Part shown: one piece after another, positions 24,647 through 33,704 of the stretch
Numbering within the stretch: position 1 is the stretch's first letter
How the letters are laid out: each line of letters starts with the position of its first letter
The notes under the pieces: generated by a model
What the model saw: the letters and a program-made list of their open reading frames with translations, nothing else
Databases searched by the model: none
Told to the model about the DNA's origin: nothing
Source of the DNA: Parabacteroides sp. 52
GTDB lineage: Bacteria > Bacteroidota > Bacteroidia > Bacteroidales > Tannerellaceae
Direction of reading: 5' to 3'
NCBI RefSeq assembly: GCF_010500925.1
Contig: NZ_QVMG01000006.1
Span: forward strand, 57,969 to 121,968
Length of the DNA: 64,000 nt
Program-made: the position numbers and the translations under genes

Positions 24647-25696
24647 ATGAAAAAATTAGCGATCTTAACCGTCGCGGCACTCGCAATGGCCGGATGCAGC
24701 GGCAGGAGTACGAACGATAAAAATTCAATTGACATGAGCGGCACAGAAAAACAGGAACACTATACATTTGAACTGAGCGATAAAGTCATCCGCCAAAAAG
24801 TAACTTTCAAAAACCGCTATGGGATCACGCTCACTAGCGACCTCTACACCCCGAAAAAACACGGCGACCAACGCCTGCCCGCCATCGCGGTCAGCGGGCC
24901 GTTCGGGGCGGTGAAAGAGCAATCTTCGGGGCTGTATGCCAACCAGATGGCCGCGCGCGGTTTCATGACGCTGGCTTTCGATCCGTCTTATAGCGGCGAG
25001 AGCGGCGGCGAACCCCGTTACGTGGCATCGCCCGACATCAACACCGAGGATTTCAGCGCGGCAGTCGATTTCCTCTCGACGCACGACGACGTAGATCCTG
25101 AACGCATCGGGCTTATCGGCATCTGCGGCTGGGGCGGTCTGGCAATCAATGCCGCCGCTATGGACACCCGCATCAAGGCGACCGTCGCCTCGACCATGTA
25201 CGACATAAGCCGTGTGAGCGCCAACGGATACTACGACGCGATGGACGAGGAGGCGCGCTACGAACTCCGCCGTAAGCTCAATGCCCAGCGCACGGCCGAT
25301 TACAGGAGCGGCACGTATGCCCTTGCCGGGGGCGTGGTCGATCCTCTGCCGGACGATGCGCCGCAGTTCGTCAAAGACTACCATGACTACTACAAGACCC
25401 CGCGCGGCTACCACGAGCGTTCGCTCAACTCGAACGGCGGCTGGAACGTGACTTCGGCACTTTCGTTCATAAACGCGCCCCAGCTCGCTTACAGCGACGA
25501 GATCCGCAGTGCCGTACTGGTGATACATGGCGAGAAAGCGCACTCACGTTATCTCAGCGAGGATGCTTTCAAGAAACTGAAGGGCGACAACAAGGAATTG
25601 CTGATTATCCCCGGTGCGGTTCACACTGACCTCTACGATCGGCTCGATGTGATTCCTTTCGACAAACTCGAATCATTCTTTAACCAAAATCTATAA
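24647..25696 (+). CDS. exported alpha/beta hydrolase lipoprotein with cysteine at the nucleophile position
   Basis: The protein has 349 residues. The signal peptide ends in lipobox AMAGC. The hydrolase fold shows RLPAIAVSGPFGAVKEQSSG and a nucleophile elbow G-I-C-G-W-G with C160, where most esterases have serine. Dienelactone hydrolase uses cysteine in this position. The catalytic histidine is H326 in GAVHTDLYD, and an acidic residue lies between. The start ATG 24647 lies 4 bp after the cupin stop; the upstream 24614 start would lack a proper signal peptide. Members of this group are annotated as hydrolases or peptidases without firm substrates. Its GC content is well above that of the flanking genes. 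Confidence 0.8.
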   Translation: MKKLAILTVAALAMAGCSGRSTNDKNSIDMSGTEKQEHYTFELSDKVIRQKVTFKNRYGITLTSDLYTPKKHGDQRLPAIAVSGPFGAVKEQSSGLYANQMAARGFMTLAFDPSYSGESGGEPRYVASPDINTEDFSAAVDFLSTHDDVDPERIGLIGICGWGGLAINAAAMDTRIKATVASTMYDISRVSANGYYDAMDEEARYELRRKLNAQRTADYRSGTYALAGGVVDPLPDDAPQFVKDYHDYYKTPRGYHERSLNSNGGWNVTSALSFINAPQLAYSDEIRSAVLVIHGEKAHSRYLSEDAFKKLKGDNKELLIIPGAVHTDLYDRLDVIPFDKLESFFNQNL

Positions 25697-25700
25697 TATT

Positions 25701-26763
<1,063 letters not shown>

Positions 26764-26767
26764 AATT

Positions 26768-27301
26768 ATGAGTAAAAAAGTATTGATCGTTTCGGCCAGC
26801 CCGCGCAAGGGCGGCAACTCGGATACCCTATGCGATGAGTTCGCGCGCGGCGCGCGGGAAGCGGGCCACGAAGTGGAAAAGATATTCTTCCGCGACCACA
26901 AAATTAACTACTGCCTCGGCTGCGGAGTGTGCAACACGACGCATAAATGCGTCCAGAAGGACGATATGGCCGAGGTACTCGATAAAATGCTGGCCGCGGA
27001 TGTGCTGGTGTTCGGCACTCCGGTCTATTTTTACACGATGGACGCACAGCTCAAGACTCTGATCGATCGCACCGTCCCGCGATACACCGAGCTGAAAGGC
27101 AAGGCCTACCTGATCGCCACGCTTGCCGACAAGGGCGAGGAGACAATGATCGGCACAAAGGCGGCGTTCCAGGGCTTCATCGACTGCCTCGACAACGTGG
27201 AATACGCCGGAACCATAGTCGGTTACGGTGTGTGGAACAAGGGCGAGATCGTCGGCAATCCAGCGGTAGAAGAGGCATACGAAGCGGGTAAAAACCTATA
27301 A
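26768..27301 (+). CDS. NADPH-dependent FMN reductase/iron-sulphur flavoprotein-like
   Basis: The protein has 177 residues. The N terminus ILIVSASPRKGGNSDTL-type sequence is the FMN phosphate-binding loop of the flavodoxin fold. Residues about 47-62 carry a cysteine-rich insert (NYCLGCGVCNTTHKC) as in iron-sulphur flavoproteins. VFGTPVYFYTMDAQLKTLIDR is the conserved second flavin loop. ATG 26768 is preferred over TTG 26753, which lies in the preceding gene. It probably supplies reduced flavin or reduces quinones and similar compounds as part of the operon. Confidence 0.88.
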   Translation: MSKKVLIVSASPRKGGNSDTLCDEFARGAREAGHEVEKIFFRDHKINYCLGCGVCNTTHKCVQKDDMAEVLDKMLAADVLVFGTPVYFYTMDAQLKTLIDRTVPRYTELKGKAYLIATLADKGEETMIGTKAAFQGFIDCLDNVEYAGTIVGYGVWNKGEIVGNPAVEEAYEAGKNL

Positions 27302-27312
27302 TTCAAAACTAC

Positions 27313-27852
27313 ATGAAAACAATTATTTTATCACTTATAGCTATGGTTGCAACTATTTCTGCATACGGTCAGCAGAGCAAAACGCTCGTCGTTTATTACT
27401 CCCGCACTGGCAACACCGAAGCCGTGGCGAAACATATCCAATCGCTCACCGGAGCCGACCTTTTCAAGGTGGAGACGGTCAAGGCATATCCCGAAGGCTA
27501 CCACGAAACGACGGAGGTGGCAAAGGTCGAGAAGAGCAGCAGCGCCCGCCCGGAGATCAAGGGCAAGGTCGAAAACATCGACCAGTATGACACGGTTTTC
27601 GTCGGCTTTCCGATCTGGTGGGGCACTTATCCGATGGCAGTGGCGACATTCCTCGACACTTACGAATTGGCTGGCAAGACGATCATTCCGTTCTGCACCC
27701 ACGGCGGAGGCGGCGTCGATCAGGGGTTCAACGATGTAAAGAAATTAACTCCAAACTCAACACACAAAAACGGACTGAGCCTGAGCGGAAGCCGCGCGGC
27801 AGCGTTAAAAGCCGAAGTCGAGAAGTGGCTGAAAGAAATTGGCGTTATTTAA
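27313..27852 (+). CDS. flavodoxin with an export signal
   Basis: The protein has 179 residues. The first 20 residues (MKTIILSLIAMVATISAYGQ) form a signal peptide with a plausible AYG-Q cleavage site. The rest is a flavodoxin: KTLVVYYSRTGNTEAVAKHI is the FMN phosphate loop, followed by FVGFPIWWGTYPMAVATFLD and PFCTHGGGG. Flavodoxins are usually cytoplasmic, so a secreted one is notable; cofactor loading outside the cytoplasm would need FMN transfer or export in folded form. It is the last structural gene before the araC gene. Confidence 0.85.
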   Translation: MKTIILSLIAMVATISAYGQQSKTLVVYYSRTGNTEAVAKHIQSLTGADLFKVETVKAYPEGYHETTEVAKVEKSSSARPEIKGKVENIDQYDTVFVGFPIWWGTYPMAVATFLDTYELAGKTIIPFCTHGGGGVDQGFNDVKKLTPNSTHKNGLSLSGSRAAALKAEVEKWLKEIGVI

Positions 27853-27876
27853 CAACTGGACTTTTCAGCAAAATCG

Positions 27877-27884
27877 TATCTTTG
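27877..27884 (+). promoter_or_regulatory. -7 promoter box TATCTTTG of the araC-type gene
   Basis: Exact TAnnTTTG match 16 bp before the ATG, so the regulator has its own promoter although it follows the operon. Confidence 0.6.
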
Positions 27885-27899
27885 TAGAAAAGAATCATT

Positions 27900-28739
27900 A
27901 TGGAGACAGGAAAAGAAACATACGTTACGTTCAACTATTCAGATATCATTTACAGCTACTTTTTCAGCGACGACTGTATGTGCTCTAAAATGGTGCGCGA
28001 CCATTTTCTCGTTTATGTCTATTCCGGCGAGTACATACTGGAAGAGGGCAAACGGCGGACGGTCGTACGTGCAGGCGAGAGTGTGTTCCTGCGGCGCGAC
28101 AACCGCGTAGAGATGACCAAGCAACCCAAGGACGGCGAGCCGTTTATGGGTATCTTCGTGACTTTCAAGCGCAACTGGCTGCGCGAAGTCTTTCAGGAGT
28201 TCGAGAAGGGACGCCTGCCCGTCGATGCCGCAAAACACAAACAAAGCGTCATCAAATTACCCGAGACACCCGACATCAAGGGGCTTTTCCTCTCCATTAC
28301 ACCTTATTTCGACTCGGCGATCAAGCCATCGGACGACATCATGTGCCTGAAGATGCTCGAAGGTTTACACGCCCTGCTGCGCATCGACGAACGGTTCTAC
28401 GCCACACTTTTCGACTTCGTCGAGCCGTGGAAAATCGACATCCTTGACTTCATGAACGAGAACTACATGTACGACCTTTCGATGGAAGAGATCGCTTCGT
28501 TCACGGGCCGCAGCCTTTCGACGTTTAAGCGCGACTTCAAAAAGATCAGCGATCTGTCGCCCGAAAAATGGCTTGTTCGTCGCCGCCTCGAAGCCGCGCA
28601 GGAGATGCTGCGCGAGAAGGGCAAATCCGTGACGGATGTTTATGTCGAGGTCGGCTTCAAGAATTTCTCACATTTTTCGACCGCCTTCAAAAAACAGTAC
28701 GGTGTGGCGCCGAGTAGTTTTATTCAAGTTACAGTATAA
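27900..28739 (+). CDS. AraC-family transcriptional regulator
   Basis: The protein has 279 residues. The N-terminal half is a cupin-like sensor (YSGEYILEEGKRRTVVRAGE, then VFLRRDNRVEMTK). The C-terminal half has two helix-turn-helices: LSMEEIASFTGRSLSTFKRD and SVTDVYVEVGFKNFSHFSTA, ending in YGVAPSSF. It probably activates the preceding GC-rich operon in response to a small molecule. Proteins of this kind beside AKR, flavodoxin and cupin genes are found in many bacteria and often respond to reactive carbonyls or quinones; the ligand here is unknown. A terminator follows at once. Confidence 0.92.
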   Translation: METGKETYVTFNYSDIIYSYFFSDDCMCSKMVRDHFLVYVYSGEYILEEGKRRTVVRAGESVFLRRDNRVEMTKQPKDGEPFMGIFVTFKRNWLREVFQEFEKGRLPVDAAKHKQSVIKLPETPDIKGLFLSITPYFDSAIKPSDDIMCLKMLEGLHALLRIDERFYATLFDFVEPWKIDILDFMNENYMYDLSMEEIASFTGRSLSTFKRDFKKISDLSPEKWLVRRRLEAAQEMLREKGKSVTDVYVEVGFKNFSHFSTAFKKQYGVAPSSFIQVTV

Positions 28740-28743
28740 AAAC

Positions 28744-28778
28744 CATCCCTAAGTCATGATGATTTAGGGATGGTCTTT
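28744..28778 (+). terminator. terminator-like hairpin behind the araC-type gene
   Basis: CCATCCCTAA pairs with TTAGGGATGG around a 12-base loop, followed by a short T-rich tail. It also marks the end of the GC-rich segment. Confidence 0.7.
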
Positions 28779-28922
28779 GCATGAACCCCACATCTCTACT
28801 TTTGTTGAAGTAAAATGTTTGAAACAATAAAGCAGCTGACTTTGAACTAAATATGCATCCACTTTCTATTCTTCTTTCCAATTATCTTTCCCAAGTACAT
28901 CTTCTACCAATATGAGCAACAA

Positions 28923-29065
28923 TAATCACAATATACTGTGATTATGTGAAAATAATTACTAATTAAAGTATAAGCAATACTATAAATCCCATTATGCTGT
29001 GATTTCTATTGTCATTCTCAAACTTTAATCTTATATTTGCCCCAAAATCCCATTATATTGTGATT
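28923..29065 (+). promoter_or_regulatory. three operators at 61-bp spacing with promoter of the HipB-like gene
   Basis: Palindromic sites AATCACA-N6-TGTGATT at 28924, and AATCCCA-N6-TGTGATT at 28985 and 29046, start exactly 61 bp apart. The -7 box TATATTTG is at 29032-29039, between the second and third sites. The third site ends at the base before the HipB-like ATG. This suggests autorepression by the HipB-like protein. The stretch 28779-28922 holds nothing I can support. Confidence 0.7.
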
Positions 29066-29272
29066 ATGAAAGAATTAGGAAATACTATCAAGGAACGTCG
29101 GAAAGCTCTTTCCATTACACAAAGAGAACTTGCCGCTTTAGCCGGAGTAGGAATAAATACACTTACGAAGATAGAACGAGGTGAAGCAAACCCTTCATTA
29201 AAGGTTGTTATGAATATCTTGAATACGCTTGGATTAGAAATAGATATAAAAATCAAGTCCAGCAAATTATAA
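29066..29272 (+). CDS. HipB-like XRE antitoxin/repressor
   Basis: The protein has 68 residues and is almost only a Cro/C1 helix-turn-helix: TIKERRKALSITQRELAALA, then GVGINTLTKIERGEANPSLK. ATG 29066 is used; the 29009 TTG start would run through the promoter box and third operator. It precedes two genes for the separate halves of HipA, as in hipBST loci. By analogy it forms a complex with them and binds the three operators upstream. It starts 11 bp before the HipS-like gene. Confidence 0.85.
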   Translation: MKELGNTIKERRKALSITQRELAALAGVGINTLTKIERGEANPSLKVVMNILNTLGLEIDIKIKSSKL

Positions 29273-29282
29273 AATATAAATA

Positions 29283-29609
29283 ATGAGAAAAGCAAATATA
29301 TACCTGAATGGCATATTAGCCGGAGAATTAACCGAAACTTCTGAAAGGAAATACCTATTCAGATATAACGATGATTATTTTAATGATCAGATAAAACCTG
29401 CTATTAGTCTGACCTTGCCCAAAAGTCAACAAGAATATCATTCTGATTGTTTGTTTCCATTCTTTTTTAATATGCTGTCGGAAGGAAGTAATAGGATTAC
29501 TCAAGCAAGATTACTACGCATTGACGAAAAAGATCATTTTGGGATTCTATTAGCTACAGCGCAAAATGATACAACAGGAGCTATAACCGTTAAACCAGTT
29601 TCCAAATGA
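29283..29609 (+). CDS. HipS-like protein (HipA N-terminal subdomain)
   Basis: The protein has 108 residues. It matches only the N-terminal subdomain 1 of HipA: NGILAGELTETSERKYLFRY, then PAISLTLPKSQQEYHSDCLFPFFFNML and LLRIDEKDHFGIL. In classical hipBA this is the first 100 residues of the toxin. In the hipBST arrangement described in enteropathogenic E. coli the separate piece, HipS, is the antitoxin. Its stop overlaps the start of the kinase gene (ATGA), so the two are made together. Confidence 0.8.
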   Translation: MRKANIYLNGILAGELTETSERKYLFRYNDDYFNDQIKPAISLTLPKSQQEYHSDCLFPFFFNMLSEGSNRITQARLLRIDEKDHFGILLATAQNDTTGAITVKPVSK

Positions 29610-30607
29610 AAGAAATAAAAAATTGCCCTTCGACATTAGCTGCTGGATATAACACATATAGTCCGGCAGCATTGAAAAGAGTTTTTGATAAACAAAAAGT
29701 ATCCCATATACTTCCTTATGAATCAATAGAAAAAAATGAAGATGATGCAAAACTCTTTATGGATAACAAAAAACGGATTTCTATATCAGGAGTTCAAAGC
29801 AAATACTCAATGGTTGTCAAGGATGGAGAGTTAAATTTAACCCCCGAAGGAGAGCAAGGGACATATATACTAAAGCCCAAACCTGTAGAAATAAAAAATC
29901 CACTGGAATGTGCTGCAAATGAAAACCTCACAATGCAAATAGCAGAACAGGTTTTCAAAATAGAAACAACAGCTAATGGTTTATCCTTTTTTCAAACCGA
30001 GGAAATCGCATACATAACAAAACGATTTGATATTGCTTCCGATGGTAGTAAGTATAGAGTAGAAGATTTTGCTTCATTAGCAGGGGTTACCTCTGATAAT
30101 ACCGGGGTTAATTTCAAGTATGATTATAGTTACGAAGAGGTTGCGGAACTAATAAAAAAGTATCTACCTGCTTGGCAAGTTGAACTGTTGAAGTTTTATC
30201 GTCTGATTCTGTTTAATTTTCTCTTTTCGAATGGGGATGCCCATTTGAAAAACTTTTCAGTCATGGATGTGGGAGAAAATGATTTTCGTCTTACTCCCGC
30301 ATACGATTTGTTAAATACAAGAATTCATGTTGATGACACTGATTTTGCTTTGGATAAAGGATTATTTAAAGATGATAAACCTGAATATTTCAAAGGAGGA
30401 AAAGCCAATGGGGAAACTTTTAGACAATTTGGATTGCAAATAGGATTGCCTGAAAAAATGGTAGATAAAGAGTTGGCCACTTTTATAACTAAACAGCTTT
30501 TAATAGATGAACTGATAGATAACTCTTTTTTATCTGAAAAAATCAAAAGACAATATCGCATGCTCTATCAAACAAGACGGAATAGGCTTGCTGATATGAA
30601 ACTTTAA
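29606..30607 (+). CDS. HipT-like serine/threonine kinase toxin
   Basis: The protein has 333 residues, equal to HipA without its N-terminal subdomain. The glycine-rich loop region reads RISISGVQSK with the S59-I60-S61 motif; in E. coli HipT the two serines of this motif are autophosphorylation sites. The catalytic D211 and N216 lie in NGDAHLKNF, and metal-binding D234 in TPAYDLL. HipT of E. coli phosphorylates tryptophanyl-tRNA synthetase and HipA phosphorylates glutamyl-tRNA synthetase; the target here is unknown. It is the last gene of the hipB-hipS-hipT-like operon in island B, just before the third att copy. Confidence 0.85.
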   Translation: MKEIKNCPSTLAAGYNTYSPAALKRVFDKQKVSHILPYESIEKNEDDAKLFMDNKKRISISGVQSKYSMVVKDGELNLTPEGEQGTYILKPKPVEIKNPLECAANENLTMQIAEQVFKIETTANGLSFFQTEEIAYITKRFDIASDGSKYRVEDFASLAGVTSDNTGVNFKYDYSYEEVAELIKKYLPAWQVELLKFYRLILFNFLFSNGDAHLKNFSVMDVGENDFRLTPAYDLLNTRIHVDDTDFALDKGLFKDDKPEYFKGGKANGETFRQFGLQIGLPEKMVDKELATFITKQLLIDELIDNSFLSEKIKRQYRMLYQTRRNRLADMKL

Positions 30608-30792
30608 ATAAGAGTATAAAAGAATCGTTTAAATTTCCAAATTATGACGATTCCTCGTATATTTGTAGTAGGAAATGTGATGTGAAGAATTTCGCCGCAA
30701 AGTAGTGCAAAAATTTGGTGGAGCAATAGCGGGAGATTACTTCTTTTTCGAAAACATATCTATAAGAAATACAGCTACTTAAATCAAAATAA

Positions 30793-30811
30793 CGATTCCT
30801 GGTGGCACCAC
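30793..30811 (+). repeat. third copy of the tRNA-Phe 3' end (right border of the tandem islands)
   Basis: CGATTCCTGGTGGCACCAC is identical to the tRNA end at 6114-6132. Identity with the sequence behind the tRNA gene continues for about 60 bp, apart from one A, through the hairpin. Nothing else is seen in 30608-30792 except similarity to the right end of island A. Confidence 0.85.
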
Positions 30812-30835
30812 GAATGAGAAAAGCAAAAAAGAGAA

Positions 30836-30875
30836 AATCCCTGAAAGTCAATCACTTTCAGGGATTTTCTTTTTC
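30836..30875 (+). terminator. hairpin terminator behind the third att copy
   Basis: CCCTGAAAGT and ACTTTCAGGG form the same stem as at 6161-6185, followed by ATTTTCTTTTT. It also lies after the 3' end of the minus-strand methyltransferase and may stop both directions. Confidence 0.75.
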
Positions 30876-30904
30876 CAAGAAATCCTTTATTTCAGCAAAG
30901 CATC

Positions 30905-31537
30905 TTACACAGGCTTTTTACATATGATAACTGTAAACTTCATCGGAGGACGAGATTCCATCTGTTTTACAGGTTCATCTATTTCCTGGATATCAATCAA
31001 ACCGCAGTTATGAAATTCTTGTTTTATGGAATCTTCGTCATAAAAAAACAGTTTAGCACCCTTTATACGTTCAAACCGGTCTTTACTAAGCCGTTTCCCC
31101 TTCCCGTACAAGGCGTCTTCTTTAGAGATGGTAGAGAAAACCATATACCCGCCGGGATTTAACTGTTGGAAACAATCAGCTATAAGTTTCCGCCTCTCAC
31201 GCACATTCAACAAATGAATAAGGGCATAACAGAAAATAGCATCGTACAACTCATCATCGAACGGCATATCGGTTACAGAGCCATGATACACTTTTGCCGT
31301 TTCGCCAAAATGTTTTTCAGCCAGTTCAATAGCCGTTTCCGATATCTCTATCCCGGTTACTTCAATGCCATTGTCAAGAAACGGCTTTGCATTTCTTCCA
31401 TATCCGAATCCGGGGATCAGTATCTTCTTTACTCCGTTCTTGCGGAATAATTCCAAAGCGATATAAGCAGAATCAGCCGCTTCCAATCCCCACATAGCCT
31501 GCTTGTCCCTAAAACTTGATTCCCAAAATTCAACCAT
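30905..31537 (-). CDS. class I SAM-dependent methyltransferase
   Basis: The protein has 210 residues. The SAM-binding motif I reads ILIPGFGYGRNAKPF, with VTGIEISETAIELA as the acidic loop and ALIHLLNVRERRKLIADCF plus LNPGGYMVFSTIS in the later strands. It is a general small-molecule methyltransferase of the UbiE/TehB-like type. It follows the DUF169 gene by 14 bp on the minus strand and is probably co-transcribed. The substrate is unknown. It is the first chromosomal gene beyond the islands. Confidence 0.85.
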   Translation of the reverse strand: MVEFWESSFRDKQAMWGLEAADSAYIALELFRKNGVKKILIPGFGYGRNAKPFLDNGIEVTGIEISETAIELAEKHFGETAKVYHGSVTDMPFDDELYDAIFCYALIHLLNVRERRKLIADCFQQLNPGGYMVFSTISKEDALYGKGKRLSKDRFERIKGAKLFFYDEDSIKQEFHNCGLIDIQEIDEPVKQMESRPPMKFTVIICKKPV

Positions 31538-31551
31538 CGCTTCAAAAATCT

Positions 31552-32262
31552 TTACTTATTTATTCGCTCTCTAACTTTCTTCCACGCGTGTGTATCGAAT
31601 AAACTACTTTCACGCATGGTGTAATACATTTCCTTAAATCGGGTAATTGGTATTACAAAACTTAGAATATTAGCTTCCACATAAGGGCGGACGGAGGGAT
31701 CGAAAAGCCCAAGGAACGTTCTCTTTCCTCCCCTATTATTCTCAACAACAGCATTGGTTATCACTGCCGAGCAGCCGGAGCCGAACATGGAAGTGACTGC
31801 ATCTTCCGAATTGTTGTCGAAATAAGCCCATGTCGTTAGTCCGGATAATATATCGGGAGTTGCCAAAAACAAGATGCCTTCTACCTTGTCAAAAGTGTCA
31901 ATCTTGTCTATACGGTTAAAATTCAGACACTTTCGATTGGTAAGCGGCACGCCAAGCTGTTCAATAAACTCAACCACCATTTCGGGTGTCTTTTTATACT
32001 TTTCTTTCAGTGAAACGAAGTTGGGTACTCGTTCGGGCATTTCTGTAAATCCGGTATAGAACTTTCCTCCTCCGCAACCTATGACTTCGGCATTCAAGCT
32101 TATGGGATTTCCCTCTCTTACTGTTTTCAATCCTTTGAAGAAACAACCGTTTATCTTTTCGGTATCGGCAAGCGGGGTATCGGAATACCAAAACACTATC
32201 GGAAGTTCGGCTTTTTCGCTGAACGCTTCCCTGTAATTGTCAATAAATACTTTTACTTCCAT
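31552..32262 (-). CDS. DUF169-family protein, full-length copy
   Basis: The protein has 236 residues from MEVKVF. It has the conserved AEVIGCGGGKFYTGF, FLATPDILSGLTTWAYFDNN and SMFGSGCSAVITNAV segments with several cysteines. The last 35 residues (SFVIPITRFKEMYYTMRESS and on) are missing from the copy at 22339. The family function is not established. The upstream sequence retains the tail of a membrane protein gene like that at 22938, so this locus once had the same gene pair. It heads an operon with the methyltransferase. Confidence 0.82.
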   Translation of the reverse strand: MEVKVFIDNYREAFSEKAELPIVFWYSDTPLADTEKINGCFFKGLKTVREGNPISLNAEVIGCGGGKFYTGFTEMPERVPNFVSLKEKYKKTPEMVVEFIEQLGVPLTNRKCLNFNRIDKIDTFDKVEGILFLATPDILSGLTTWAYFDNNSEDAVTSMFGSGCSAVITNAVVENNRGGKRTFLGLFDPSVRPYVEANILSFVIPITRFKEMYYTMRESSLFDTHAWKKVRERINK

Positions 32263-32345
32263 AATTATGCTGTTTTTTCTTTTTCCACGTTTTTTGTACC
32301 GATATAGCAATAACGACCAGCAATAAGGCTGTTTGAAGGGCACTC
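31675..32345. repeat. long direct repeat, copy 2 (matches 22351-23010)
   Basis: It has the same orientation as copy 1. It covers the DUF169 gene up to the DPSVRP codons and the relic of the membrane protein gene upstream. Confidence 0.8.
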
Positions 32346-32353
32346 CATATCTG
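32265..32353 (-). pseudogene. remnant of the membrane protein gene (C-terminal end only)
   Basis: On the minus strand these bases encode IWSALQTALLLVVIAISVQK followed by a lysine run. This matches the last segment and tail of the intact 168-residue protein at 22938. One A is missing in the AAAAAA run, so the frame passes the original stop. The upstream part of the gene is absent. Confidence 0.75.
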
Positions 32354-32482
32354 ATTCCCCCAATTCAATCATCTTATTTATTGCTATTGTTTAGTCCGTA
32401 AAGATCCGAAAGTTTTTTGATATCATAATTCTTCTCTAAGATATAAGTATCTTTACCGGGAAGTAAAATTTAAAGAGTGAGT

Positions 32483-33637
32483 ATGGCAGAGCCTTTCAAA
32501 AACATGTATAACGAGCAGTTCTTCGACCTATTCACGAAAGACTTAATGCTCGTTATTCCCGACTTGAATCCCCGTACATTCGTATCTCAAGTAACGGATA
32601 AAGAATGGGAAAACCGAGAACTCAAACAACGTGTTATACACATAGCGACAGTACTCAAACAGTTTTTACCGGCAGATTACAAAGATGCTATCGCTAAAAT
32701 ACTTGAACTATTGGATCGTATAGAAAGTAGATATCCTCATTGCTCCCAGATAGACGATACGAAGTTTGGCTTACTCTTGGAGTATGGGGCGATTTTAGAC
32801 AACTATATAGAACAATACGGGCTGGATGATTACGAGACCTCTGTCAAAGCGATAGAAAGAATTACCCAGTTCACAAGCTGCGAATTTGTTACTCATCCGT
32901 TTATTGTCAAATATCCCGATGCCATGATGGCGCAAATGCTCGTTTGGTCGAAGCACGCACATTGGGGAGTCAGACGGCTTGCATCCGAAGGCTGCCGTCC
33001 GCGCCTGCCCTGGGCGATGGCTTTACCGAATTTGAAAGCCAACCCTGCTCCCATCATTCCTATTTTAGAGAATCTGAAAAACGACCCTGCTCGATTTGTT
33101 CGACTGAGTGTTGCCAACAACTTAAATGACATAGCCAAAGACAATCCTCAAGTGGTGATCGATTTAGTAAAAAGATGGCAAGGAGAGTCGGAAGAAGTCG
33201 ATTGGATCATTAAACACGGCTGCCGGACACTCCTCAAACAAGGCAATCCGGAAGTGATGAAATTATTCGGCTTGGGTTCTGTAAAAAATATCCTGATTGA
33301 AGACTTTTATATTTCGAATCCCAAAGTGAAAGTCGGCAATTCGTTGGAATTTAGTTTCAGCATACTGAATAAGAATAACAAAAAAACGAAAATGAGGCTT
33401 GAATACGGACTGTATTACCAAAAGGCAAATGGTACCTTATCGAAGAAAGTCTGTAAAATCAGTGAAAAGGAGTACGCTGCAAATGCAACGACGCATATCA
33501 CTCGGAGACATTCTTTCAAAGTAGTAACCACACGAAAACTCCACCCCGGACTCCATCAGGTTGCTGTTATAATCAACGGAAACGAGTATGAGAAATATGA
33601 TTTTGAACTAATCGATAATCCACAGCCATTTCAGTAG
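32483..33637 (+). CDS. DNA alkylation repair protein (AlkC/AlkD type)
   Basis: The protein has 384 residues. Residues 1-270 are helical HEAT-like repeats (KQRVIHIATVLKQFLPADYK, SKHAHWGVRRLASEGCRPRL, FVRLSVANNLNDIAKDNPQV), as in the AlkC/AlkD glycosylases that remove 3-methyladenine and related lesions. The last 100 residues (SNPKVKVGNSLEFSF, HPGLHQVAVIINGNEYEKYD) form an Ig-like beta domain found in part of the AlkC group. ATG 32483 is chosen over GTG 32477, because AAAGAG then lies six bases upstream. The gene is alone on its strand. Confidence 0.85.
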   Translation: MAEPFKNMYNEQFFDLFTKDLMLVIPDLNPRTFVSQVTDKEWENRELKQRVIHIATVLKQFLPADYKDAIAKILELLDRIESRYPHCSQIDDTKFGLLLEYGAILDNYIEQYGLDDYETSVKAIERITQFTSCEFVTHPFIVKYPDAMMAQMLVWSKHAHWGVRRLASEGCRPRLPWAMALPNLKANPAPIIPILENLKNDPARFVRLSVANNLNDIAKDNPQVVIDLVKRWQGESEEVDWIIKHGCRTLLKQGNPEVMKLFGLGSVKNILIEDFYISNPKVKVGNSLEFSFSILNKNNKKTKMRLEYGLYYQKANGTLSKKVCKISEKEYAANATTHITRRHSFKVVTTRKLHPGLHQVAVIINGNEYEKYDFELIDNPQPFQ

Positions 33638-33704
33638 ACTTTATATGATCAAACACCTGTTTCTCTAATAAAGCCTCCCAACAAAAGTAGAATAAACAAT
33701 CCGA

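Noticed and set aside
24725..25543. Long minus-strand frame opposite the alpha/beta hydrolase
   Set aside because: It results from high GC and lack of stop codons on the opposite strand. The plus strand has a lipobox and hydrolase motifs.
30700..30792. A second integrase or its remnant at the right end of island B
   Set aside because: The stretch between HipT and the third att copy has no frame with recombinase motifs. It resembles only the non-coding right end of island A.
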